This document shows positions 50,069 to 60,444 of a DNA stretch of 64,000 nt, piece by piece (the stretch's first letter is position 1; each line of letters begins with the position of its first letter). Source of the stretch: Cocos nucifera (lineage: Eukaryota > Streptophyta > Magnoliopsida > Arecales > Arecaceae); contig QRFJ01000006.1 in the NCBI GenBank assembly GCA_006176705.1, positions 5,855,954-5,919,953 on the forward strand. Direction: 5' to 3'. Below the pieces are notes generated by a model, which saw nothing but the letters and a program-made list of their open reading frames with translations, was not told the DNA's origin and did not search any database. The position numbers were made by a program, and so were the translations under genes.

Positions 50069-50725
50069 TGTGACCTCGATCTGTTTAGGATCGACCGCCG
50101 ACCTATTTCAATGAATCATCTGAGTGGAACGATGCGATACTTCGTCTGCGGTTAGCTGTAGATCGGCTAAAGCCGACCTACAATTTCAGTCGACCTATTG
50201 AAGATCGCCTCCTGATAAAATAAGGTAGGCCTTCATACCCCATTCTCGTCAGCTTCAAGTCGATCATCGAGCTACATGAATAGGCTCATAGCTCGTCAAT
50301 GACCGACCTACAATCATTCCTGCTGAAACTGCGTTCTTTCCGAATCAAAAAACTCGAATAAAGGAAGAATCTTTCGCAATCCCGTCTTCTAAGAAAGAAA
50401 GAAATCTTACGAATCAATTCAGGGCGACAAACTCGGAAAGCTGTTAGAGTTTGAAATGGATACGACTCCAACTCCTCTCCTATAAATAAAGGGGCTCCAG
50501 GATCCTCTAGGTATGCCATTCAATTCGACGCTTTCTTTCCTCATTGTTTTCTAATCTCCTAACTTGAGCATTGGAGGGTCTTTACCGAAGAATACTTCGA
50601 TGGAGACTTTATTGCAGATGAACGTGCGAAGCTCCAGCAAAGTTCATTCTCGATCTCATATTCCTCGGTGGCCGAGTTCCTCATCCTCGTCGGCCGACCT
50701 CAAGTTGGAAGATCCAGGAACAACA
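50069..50725 (+). mobile_element. Solo or partial LTR of a Ty3/gypsy-like element
   Basis: The stretch has LTR character. It starts TGTGACCTCGATCTG, has repeated GCCGACCTACAAT/GTCGACCT words, a TATA-like CCTATAAATAAAGGGG at about 50478-50493, then ACTTGAGCATTGGAGGGTC about 70 bases later, and ends ...AGGAACAACA. The last two features are typical of the R/U5 part of LTRs in Tat-branch elements. No gag or pol follows. Ends are uncertain because no target duplication was found. It is unrelated in sequence to the LTRs at 33237 and 41058. Confidence 0.5.
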
Positions 50726-51555
50726 TTAATAATGTCAAACGGATACAAAAGGATACATATGTGCCCATATCAGAGATCATAAAAAATGAATGTGATTCAG
50801 AAGATATCAAACTCCACCACGTGTTCAATAGATTAAATGAGGTTGGATGAAAGCTCAATTGAATCAGCTATTTGTCAACACAGTCGTTCTGAAATTTTTT
50901 AGAATCATATTTATTTTAGTCGAAACGCTTTCAGTATTTATTAAGATGCATTGTGGAGTTATTGCTGGTATCTGCAACAAAGCATCAATATTTGACAATA
51001 TAAAACTTTTGGATGTTCCATGACAAAATTTCTTCTCCCTTTCTCATTTCTATGCTTATAAAAGTTATCTAGGTGGCGTGAGAAAATTGATACCAATTCC
51101 ACATAACAAGTTTTGTTGTTATGTCCATGGCAATGACTAACATGATAAATAATAATTCATAATTCTTCATACATCTCAAAATCTAAGTAAGATCTCCATC
51201 ATCCAATGTCATCTAATGATTGGCATCGGAGCCAACATCATTCGAGTGAGGTAGCTAGTAAACCACCGTCCCTTAGGTGGGCTTCAGCTGACCTTCATAG
51301 TTTAAAAAGCTAAGTATTTTAATCGGCGAGTCAACTTGGTTGGATCGATTTTTAAAAACAATAATTTTAATTTTTGAAAAATAAAAAATTTATTCTTACA
51401 TATTAAATTATCTCTTTATCAAAAAAAAAACATATTAAATTATCTAAGATCATTTGCTTGCAGGTGCATCTGAGTACCCTAGCTTATTTATTACTTTTGC
51501 TTTACATGCTGCACTTGTTATAGTTTTTCTTTTTTCCCTCTCTTAGCAATAGGAG

Positions 51556-51720
51556 AGGCCTGTGGATAACGGTCCATTGAAGGGAGATAGCCCTCCAAGC
51601 AGTCCGTTGCTGCACCTTCGTTCAATTGATCAACTAAATCTGCTTCCCTCCCTGGCAAGATTTAAGCAGCTGCCATTACAACAATACAACAATTATAATT
51701 ATAATAATATTAATTTTAGA
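51556..51720 (+). other. Unassigned exon-like segment
   Basis: After an acceptor-like pyrimidine tract (TTTTCCCTCTCTTAG, with TAG|GAG a few bases on), the frame reads RPVDNGPLKGDSPPSSP, then LLHLRSIDQLNLLPSLARF and KQLPLQQY before dissolving into Asn/Tyr repeats. Amino-acid composition is protein-like, but I do not recognise the family. It may be an exon relic of a lost gene. Confidence 0.25.
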
Positions 51721-52409
51721 GGCCTTTATATATTATATATTAACTAAAAAATTTAAAATATAGTTCATTAAAAAGATGAGATAAAAAATAATGTATGATT
51801 TTTTCACTAATTCAGATTTAAAAAAAAAGTACTAATAACTCTACAACAGAGCAGCGTGATTACGAAAAACTGGAGGAAGAAAGAAGATAAGAAAAGACTT
51901 TTGATCCCTGTAGAGTTTATTCTTGGATGGATAAATATCATATTAATTTTTTTATTGATCAACTTATCCATATTCTCATGCTTTTCAAAATAGATAAATT
52001 ATTTTTTCATAAATAATAGTTATTCATAAAATTAAAAAAAATCTGACTAAATTATTTTTTCATCAATTAGTAAAATAAATATTTAATTTTATTCCTAGGA
52101 TGCATCATTATCATTTTTAATATCTCAATTATTCAATGCCTAATAATTAAGTTGTTTATTTTTTTCAAATCTAAAAAGTATAAAGAATATAATGAAAAAT
52201 ATAGATAAATTTTAGCAATTTATTCAAAAAAAATAATAATGCACAAATTTCGAAGCACTATTTTATGCATTAAAAAATATAAATAAATTATCTTTTATCT
52301 AAATATTATCTAAAAATATTTATTTAAAAAATAAATAGATTTTTAGATGAATTTTTTAATCATGATATAACAGATCTATACTCTTATTCGTCTTCTCATT
52401 TCTGTCCTC

Positions 52410-52502
52410 TGAAGGTCTTGGAGATCTACTTCGATTTTGAGAGGCAGCGGGTGTTGACGGCTGTGAAGAGTGCTTTGGAAAGATTTTCTCTGGAATTCTA
52501 AT
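52410..52502 (+). other. Unassigned exon-like segment
   Basis: One frame reads VLEIYFDFERQRVLTAVKSA then LERFSLEF and a stop. It is preceded by a CTGAAG that could be a splice acceptor. The composition suggests an amphipathic helix from a real protein. I cannot name a family, and no adjoining exon was found. Confidence 0.22.
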
Positions 52503-52999
52503 TCATGCTTCAAACAGAAGGGGCCGCTTACATTTGCACGAAGGAGCTTTTAATCAGATTAGTTCACGGCCTTCTGTAATGGTCTTCCTATGTCTTTCTT
52601 TCTGGTCATCTCCTCGGGCTTCTTAACTATTCCTTAGCTCCCAGCTCCTTCTAGACTCATTTCGTAAAAAAAAATTTTATTATAATAAAGGTGGCTTGGC
52701 CTCCACTTGAACGAGCAGCAATACTTCTTTCTATGGTCCACCGTTCCCGTTACACTGGCCAAGAATGACTTCATAGTTCATACTAGCCATTGGTTTTTTT
52801 TTTTTAACATAATTAATGGGACCAAAACTATCGAAACCACGGCAACGGTCCTTGCCACTTTTATATCCCTCCTATATTTGGCAAATACTGGCTTTGGTGG
52901 GATACGGTATTCGGGGCTATTCGTTTTGTTTGTTTTTTTTTTTTTTGGTAAGTAAATATTCGCTTTATTCAAAGCTTGGCTTCGCGGAAGAATCTGCAC

Positions 53000-53487
53000 G
53001 GCAAAACCAGGGGGAATTATACCCACGGTTAACAAGCGAACGCCGCACCTGTTTTCGCTTAATCGCCACCGCGGTCTCTCTTATCAATTATGGAGAACAT
53101 TGATAAGCCTCCAACCCGATCACATGCCGACCGAGTGAGTCTAATTAGACAAACGCGTTGAGGCAAGGTGCTGGCCTAGCTTCGCCTCGCCAAGATCAAT
53201 CTTACGCGCAAAAGATCGACCCATCGGACGGTCATGAATCACGATCCACGATGGAGACCCACAGTGAATCCCGGTCTTCCCGTGAACCCGTCGTTCAAAA
53301 CCGCTCGATGGTTTTGCCCGCAATTCCGCCCCTGGGTTTTCACCAGTATTAACTACGGGCTTAATGGAATAATTGGCCTTTCCTCTAATAAATAGAGCCT
53401 ATTCTATCCCCCACCCCAAAACAACATACGTCAAAGCGGAAAACAGCTTGTTTGGCTATCCTTGTTTCTTCTCAATAGTGCCTCGTT
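53000..53487 (+). promoter_or_regulatory. PDC promoter and 5' leader
   Basis: The box CTAATAAATAGAG (53384-53396) is a reasonable TATA element, about 95 bases before the ATG, implying a leader of about 60-70 bases. TGGTTTTGCC at 53319-53328, followed by CGC, and its exact inverted copy GGCAAAACCA at 53000-53009, resemble the GT-plus-GC layout of anaerobic response elements in plant alcohol fermentation genes. That match is by eye and its function is inference. Confidence 0.45.
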
Positions 53488-55776
53488 ATGGATACCAAGA
53501 TTGGATCGGTGGACGCCGCGGCGGAGGCGAGGGCCAACGGCGTGGTCGGTCTCCCGCCGGCCATCCCTTGCCACCCGATCACCCCGGCGGCCCCGGCCTC
53601 CGGGCCGGCGGAAGCCACCCTCGGCCGCCACCTGGCCCGCCGCCTCGTCCAGGTCGGCGTCCACGACGTCTTCTCCGTGCCCGGCGACTTCAATCTTACC
53701 CTCCTCGACCATCTCCTCGCGGAGCCCGGCCTCCGCCTCGTCGGGTGCTGCAACGAGCTTAACGCCGGCTACGCCGCCGACGGCTATGCCCGTGCCCGCG
53801 GCGTCGGCGCCTGCGTCGTTACCTTCACCGTCGGCGGCCTCAGCGTCCTCAACGCCATCGCCGGCGCCTACAGCGAGAACCTCCCGCTGATCTGCATCGT
53901 AGGTGGCCCCAACTCCAACGACTATGGAACCAACCGGATTCTCCACCACACCATCGGCCTCCCCGACTTCTCCCAGGAGCTCCGATGCTTCCAGACCGTC
54001 ACCTGCTTCCAGGTATCAGGGAAAAGATTTCTCGTTTCGATTCCCTTCGCCGATTTGAGACCTTTCTGATTCTTGGGATCTCTGTCACAGGCGGTGGTGA
54101 ATAACCTCGAGGACGCCCATGAGCTCATCGACACCGCCGTCTCCACCGCTCTCAAGGAGAGCAAGCCGGTCTACATCAGCATTAGCTGCAATCTCCCCGC
54201 CATCCCTCACCCCACCTTCAGTCGAGAGCCCGTACCCTTTTTCCTCTCTCCCAGGTGAGTACCTCCCCTGGTTTCTCCTCTGTTTTATTTTTTTCCTCTT
54301 CTTTCTCCCGATCCTAAATTGTCTGAGGATTCGATTTTTGGGAGGTTTTTTCTTTTCTTCTTTTTTTTTTTGATGGATTTTTGGTCGGTGGAATCATCAG
54401 ATTGAGCAACCAGATGGGCCTGGAGGCGGCGGTGGAGGCGACGGCGGAGTTCTTGAACAAGGCCGTGAAGCCGGTCTTGGTGGGCGGCCCCAAAATCCGG
54501 GTGGCCAAGGCCGGCAAGGCCTTCGTGGAGCTGGCCGATGCTTGTGGGTACCCAGTGGCCGTGATGCCTTCGGCCAAGGGTCTCGTGCCGGAGCACCACC
54601 CGAGCTTCATCGGCACCTATTGGGGCGCCGTCAGCACCGCCTTCTGCGCCGAGATCGTGGAGTCCGCGGACGCCTACCTGTTCGCCGGCCCCATCTTCAA
54701 TGACTACAGCTCCGTCGGGTATTCGCTCCTAATCAAGAAGGAGAAAGCCATCATCGTGCAGCCGGAGCGGGTGGTGATAGCCAACGGCCCGGCCTTCGGA
54801 TGCATTCTGATGAAGGACTTCCTTCGAGCACTCGCCAAGAGGCTCAAGAGGAATGCTACTGCTTACGAGAACTACCGCCGTATCTTTGTGCCCGAGGGGC
54901 AGCCTCCAGAATGCCAGCCCAAGGAGCCTCTGAGGGTGAATATACTCTTCAAGCACATCCAGAAGATGCTGTCGAGCAACACCGCCGTGATCGCCGAGAC
55001 CGGAGACTCATGGTTTAACTGCCAGAAGCTCAAATTGCCAGAGGGCTGTGGGTGAGCACCTCCATGCATAAATGTCACCTCTCTTTGGTTGCGTTGCTGA
55101 TAAAGAAAAATTCATCGTTGCATTGTAGATACGAGTTCCAAATGCAGTATGGATCGATTGGTTGGTCGGTGGGGGCGACTCTGGGGTATGCCCAGGCTGC
55201 AAGGGGTAAGCGTGTTATAGCCTGCATTGGTGACGGGAGCTTTCAGGTATTGTCTTCTAATTGAAAGGGAGATGATGGTACGATGATCGAACTCTGGAAT
55301 TCTAATCCTTTTGTATATGTTCAAAATAATTCAGGTGACGGCGCAGGACGTGTCGACGATGCTGCGTTGTGGGCAGAACAGCATCATCTTCCTCATTAAC
55401 AATGGGGGTTACACCATTGAGGTGGAAATTCATGATGGCCCTTACAATGTCATCAAGAACTGGAACTACACTGCCTTGATGGAGGCCATCCACAATGGCG
55501 AGGGCAAATGCTGGACTGCAAAGGTTAGCTGTGTGATGATAGAATTTGATTAGTATCTGATGGTTTCCGATTTGAAACACATCACTTTAACTTGTGTTTG
55601 TGTAGGTTCACTGTGAAGAGGAGCTCAAGGAGGCCATTGATACGGCAATGGGGGCAAAGAAAGACTGCTTTTGTTTCATTGAAGTTATCGTGCACAAGGA
55701 TGATACCAGCAAGGAGCTCCTTGAATGGGGGTCGAGGGTTTCAGCGGCCAACAGCAGGCCTCCCAATCCCCAGTAA
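53488..55776 (+). CDS. PDC: Pyruvate decarboxylase (6 exons)
   Basis: Cytosolic thiamine-diphosphate enzyme converting pyruvate to acetaldehyde and CO2, the entry step of ethanol fermentation under low oxygen. Exons 53488-54012, 54091-54254, 54401-55051, 55129-55246, 55335-55523 and 55606-55776 join in frame to 605 residues, the size I expect for plant PDC. The N-terminal Pyr domain has the cofactor-activating Glu in CCNELNAGYAADGY (Glu90) and the active-site His pair in ILHHTIGL (153-154). The middle domain contains KPVLVGGPKIRVAKAGKAF. The C-terminal PP domain has the Mg-ThDP motif GDGSFQ (481-486) through NNGGYTIE (508-515), whose Glu is catalytic. The start is the first ATG and begins MDTKIGSVDAA, as in other plant PDCs. 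All introns are GT-AG and short. Exon 1 is markedly GC-rich. All key residues are present, so it should be active. Confidence 0.96.
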
Positions 55777-58700
55777 TCTCATTTTAGAAGTCGAATAATC
55801 TTAATCGTAGCCGGCACTCGGTAGCTTCTTGGTTTTCTTATGTTCAGTTGGCTGCCGAGATGGATCTCTTGTTCGTTTGCGGGTTATGTGAGTTGGTGTC
55901 CTTGTTTTGTTTGACTTGAATCAATTGAAAGAGAGCTTTTTTTTGTACTTGGTTCTCTTGATGTTAAACGTTCAGCTAATTGCTTGGAATGATGTCGGTT
56001 GAGGTGGCTGGCTGCTGGTTCTTGTGCTAGAGTTTCAATGTGATGACCTGGTATTCTATTGATTAAATGCTATAATTCTTCATGGACACTCATATACTAA
56101 AGTTTAGCATGTGCTCGCTATTATAAATCGATCTCTCAAGCACTTCTCAGATAGGTCAGATGCATGGAATCCGATCTAAAGCGAAAGAAGCTTGCCTTGG
56201 TGCAACGAATGCGGAATAAAAAGGCTCCGGAGATGAGGGTATGGTTGTAAGATCAACGTCACGGTGCAGGAATCTTATCGGGTCTGTTTTTGGCCATTGT
56301 GGGGGAGGGGGGGGGGTCCCATGTGATTGGATGTGTGAGTAAATGATTCTTTTGTTCTTTGTCATTTATCGAAGTCCTCAAGTTTAGGAAGGTGCAATGG
56401 TAACCATGTACCGGGGATGGCTTTCTCGGTTCGCCCAACATATGGCTGATCTTAGAGAGAAGACGTAGTGTTCCAAGTGATAAAATAAATGAATAAATAC
56501 AAACGGGAAGATACCAGCTTTCCAGATATCATCGCGGTAGAAAACAGGAAAATGTTAGGAATAGGAGAGGCACTAGCAAGTTCCAAAACCTTCTCTAGCC
56601 CCACCCATAAGGAGAAATAAAGCGATAGATGGAACTCAAATTGGAAAATATGAAGGACAAAAGATTATGACCGCCTTGAAAGAGTAATTAGTACGTCTCT
56701 TGGTGCGAGGTACTCGGCCTGCTCTTTACCCGCTATCTGGCATATGAACACGGAGCAACGACCATATGCATGTCGTGGTCCCGCAGGCCTGAAGAAAACC
56801 AGGCTCATTGTTTAGTACGGTTATTGGGCTAGATCTTAGCCTAATCCAGCCCAACAAGAACCCAGGACGTGGCTCCTCAGCCTTCTGGACCCACTTGGAC
56901 CATCTCAACCATTAGGCCATTTGGGGAGAGGGCTGTCCGGTCTGCATATCTAATTTGTCATTCCTAGCGAATTTAGACAGCAGTTATTGGTGCATGACTG
57001 GTTATCGTGAACAGAACCAAGAAAGAAATTATAGTGTGTCAAAGTTGATGAAACTGGACAAACACAAGCAGGAGAACATCCCATAATAATAGCAAAAGCA
57101 GGGCATGGTGCTGACCACAGCAATGTTCAAAACATTGTATACAACAAGCTCACGCTTTGCACATCATCAAGCATCACTCCCAGCTTTGATGATGGTGCCA
57201 CAAGTTAGCCACTGGGAAGAAGTTTACAGGGAAACTTTGCAATTAGCAATACGAGGTTTCAGCCTTGGGATATTAGGATGTGCACTCCGACATCGATGGC
57301 AGTGTAACTCCATTGTGAACAACTTTTCTTTATCATTTATCTTGCTGTTCCATATTTAACGATTTCCTCTATTGCATTATCGTGACAAAAGAAGGGGATG
57401 TTAAACGAGTTCCAGTGTTTTTTCTTCAAGGGTGTCGAGTCAGAATTAACTGAAACAAGAAATAATAATAAAAATAAGAAGGAAATCACGTTTAACTCCG
57501 AATGCACTGAATGATATCCAAATCAAAATATCTAAGACGCAATCCTCGCTCAAGAATTTTTCAGCCCACTTCACTCCCAAAGCATATGTTTATTTTAACA
57601 AAAAGCGTTCGTTCTTTCCAGTCATCTGCAAGGCAGTCGAGAGCATGCAATCTTGAAGGCACCAGAATGTGCGTTTTTGTCTGCAAAACGATGTTACTTA
57701 TTCGAAGATACATCATAAAACCACCATGATAGAACCTGGGGTAGAGGTCAGTTTAAAAACATGGTGTTTGATTAAAATGCCAAACCTAGAGATAGAGAGA
57801 TCAGCCAAGAAAACATATCCATCTGATATCCCCATGACAGCATTCGGAACTTCTCAACATACATGGCAATCTGATGAAGAGCTTCGGCCCACGAACCCCA
57901 TGTTCTTTTGTCCTTTAAACCAGACTCAACATATGGATTTTTTTTGTTTCCTTCAAAATGTTAAGTCTCTCATTAGACTACTCTGTGTAAACTGATAACT
58001 GAAAGTTCTTCCATGAGTTCCATGAGACTGCTCATAGATCAGAGTCGTAAGGTAGATCTAGAATCGATTAGGAATAAAATAATGTAAATTTGTTTCGGAT
58101 GGGAGCCGATTGCAATTCAATTAAATTAACAACTAAAATCAATTATCAAATAATATTCAAAAATTAACTAAAAAACTTATAAATCAGAGATGACTCTCTT
58201 GCAGAATCAAACTTGACAACTCTACCCCAATATACAACCAATGACCTCCTATGTGTGTACGACCATGATAGACTTCAATCTAGTAGATTAAAGAACAAAA
58301 AAATAAATCAATAAAAGCTTGAAAGAAAAAAAAAATTTAGGAGAAAATAAGATGACTAAATAAGATATTAGATTAGGAGAGAAAAGAACTTTTTCTTACA
58401 CACACCAACTCCTAATAAAGAGCCCAATTTATAGGCCCAAGCACTAACTGTTTGGGCTAATCCAATGCTAAAACAACTATTAATCATATATTAAGTGGCT
58501 AATGGATAGAAAACGAATGGGCAAAATATTAATCGTCCAACGGACAAAACGTTAATCGAATAATTAACATTAATAAATGTTAAAATATAATATTTATCTC
58601 AAATTAAATAAGAAAAAGTCATAAAAGGAAAAATAAATCAAGAAAAAAAAAATGTACGCCTTGCTGTGGCACGTTCGCGTGAGTGGGAGTTGGGCCGGGC

Positions 58701-58840
58701 AAGCCGCAGGTGCGTGTGTGATTTCATCCAAACCTTCACAAAGCTGAAGAAAATGGTTTTCAATATCAACCTCTTCCCAATCTTTTTCTTATGAGACTAA
58801 ATAAAATAAAGAATTAGAATTTGGTTCGAAATTGGTTGGA
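55777..58840. other. PDC 3' flank and spacer, no recognised gene
   Basis: The first few hundred bases are probably the PDC 3' untranslated region. The minus strand near 56700-56935 has a SINE-like piece. Short frames at 57105-57359 and 57511-57995 give no recognisable protein. From 58020 the sequence is AT-rich and featureless until the three-copy tandem repeat. Confidence 0.5.
56690..56935 (-). mobile_element. tRNA-derived SINE-like fragment
   Basis: On the minus strand, TGGCCTAATGGTTGAGATGG resembles a pol III A box. About 45 bases later GTCCTGGGTTCTTGTTGGG resembles a B box with two changes from GGTTCGAATCC. There is no cloverleaf, so it is not a functional tRNA. The 3' end is undefined. 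Confidence 0.35.
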
Positions 58841-60372
58841 GAAAACTTTAAGTTTTCAATTTTCTCCAAAACATCAACAGATCTGCATCTCTTTCCTACC
58901 ATTGATAGCTTTTGGGATGGATGCAAAGCTTTCAAAAAGCATAAGTATGCATCACGAAGAACCTTGCATCTTTTTCTTTCACATAGTAAAGTCCAAGGAA
59001 GCAAGATCGTAAAAATGTTCTCACGACTAAGAGTTTCTACTTATTCCTTAGTTGCAATTTTCAGTGATTTATGCTTTCTGCATTAATACAATCTTGGATC
59101 ATATAAAAATTATCCATTTCAATAATTACACCATGGAATTTTAGGTTTTAGCACTGTAGTCATACTTGAAAGGAGGTGGAGAGGGCTGCAACTGACGTCT
59201 TTTGCAAGGTCCGATGTATTTCTGTAAATCATAGCCATTGATCTGGTCCTATGATAAATATTTGTAAATTCAAAAAAAAAAATTGATCTGGCGCGATGAT
59301 GGATGTTTGGAAATTAGAGAAAGAGATTTAAAAAAAATAAAAATTTAAATTTCAAAATTATGTGATTGTTTAAAAAATTTTGAGTTTTTAATTTTTTTTA
59401 AAATACCAATAGAGCCTGCGTTCCATTCCTGCCATTTATAGCTTTTTAAGATGGATGCGAAGCTTTCAAAAAGCATAAGTATGCATCACGGAGAACCTTG
59501 CATCTTTTTCTTTTATATAATGAAGTCGAAGAAGAAAGTGGGATAGCAAAGTGTTCTTAGAGCTTCAAATTTTCACTTTTTTCTTGGTTGTAATTTTCAA
59601 TGATTTATGCTTACTGCATTGATACAATCTTGAATCATAAAAAAATCATCCAATTCGGTAATTACACTATGGGATTTTAGGTTTGAGTATCGTAGTAATG
59701 CCTGAAAGGAGGTGGAGAGGGCTGCAACTAGCTTTTTTTGTAACGTCTGATGTATTTATGTAAATTGTAGTCGTTGATTTGATCCACGTTTATAATTTTT
59801 TTAAAAAAAAATTAACTTGGTGCAGTGATGGACATTTGAAAATTAGGGAAAGAGATTTAAAAAAAATGAAAGTTTGAACTTCAAAATTATATGATTGCTA
59901 GAAAAATTTTGAGTTTTCAATTTCCTCCAAAACACCAATAGAATCTGCATCCCTTTTCTGCCATTAATAACTTTTTGAGATGGATGTGAAGCTTTTAAAA
60001 ACATAAGTATGCATCATAAAGAACTTTGCATCTTTCTCTTTCATACAACGAAGTCGAAAAAAGTAAGATAGCAAAAATATTCCTGATGCTAAGAGTTTCT
60101 GCTTCTTTCTTAATTGCAATTTTCAATGATTTATACTTTTTGCATTGACATAATTCTGAATCTCAGTAATTACATTATGAAATTTTAGATTTAGACATCA
60201 TACTAATTTCTGAAAGGAGGTGGAGATTTCTATAAATCGTGGCCATTGATTTGAAAGGAGGTGGAGATTTCTATAAATCGTGGCCATTGATTTGATTCTA
60301 TAATTAATATTTATAAATTTAAAAAAATTAATAAAAGAATTTAAAAGAATAAAATTTTAAATTCTAGAATTA
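58841..60372. repeat. Three-copy tandem repeat, ~530-bp unit
   Basis: The landmarks GATGGATGYRAAGCTTTYAAA, AAGTATGCATCAYRRAGAAC, TGCAATTTTCARTGATTTAT and GAAAGGAGGTGGAGA recur in order three times. The first landmark falls near 58914, 59447 and 59977, giving a period close to 530 bp. Copy 3 is shorter and holds an internal 41-bp duplication. All three are AT-rich and non-coding; frames opening in them are not conserved between copies. The last copy runs directly into the tRNA-His gene. Confidence 0.85.
60211..60292. repeat. Perfect 41-bp direct duplication
   Basis: Positions 60211-60251 and 60252-60292 are identical, beginning TGAAAGGAGGTGGAGATTTC. It lies inside the third copy of the larger repeat and must be recent, since the larger copies differ from one another extensively. 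Confidence 0.92.
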
Positions 60373-60444
60373 TGTGGCTGCTGGGATTCGAGCCCAGGTC
60401 TCCACGGCCACAACGTGGAATTCTAACCACTAAACTACAGCCAC
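60373..60444 (-). tRNA. tRNA-His (anticodon GTG)
   Basis: Read on the minus strand, the 72 bases start GTGGCTG and end CAGCCAC plus discriminator A, giving a full seven-pair acceptor stem. The D-arm contains the A box TAGTTTAGTGG. The anticodon arm is CCACG-TTGTGGC-CGTGG with GTG in the loop. The T-arm contains the B box GGCTCGAATCC. There is no intron and no encoded CCA, as in nuclear genes. A T-rich stretch follows within about 20-35 bases downstream and could terminate pol III. It appears intact and functional. Confidence 0.95.

Larger units (their letters stand above)
49074..53340. other. Spacer between the PDC fragment and PDC
   Basis: No intact gene was recognised. It holds an LTR-like fragment (50069-50725), very AT-rich DNA (51660-52400) and two short exon-like segments described separately. 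The region around 49780-50000 has gene-like composition but is interrupted in every frame. Confidence 0.5.

Noticed and set aside
53431..53949. 172-codon open frame antisense to PDC exon 1
   Set aside because: It mirrors the GC-rich coding strand of PDC. High GC removes stop codons on the opposite strand. The predicted peptide is low-complexity Ala/Gly/Val/Asp with no known domain.
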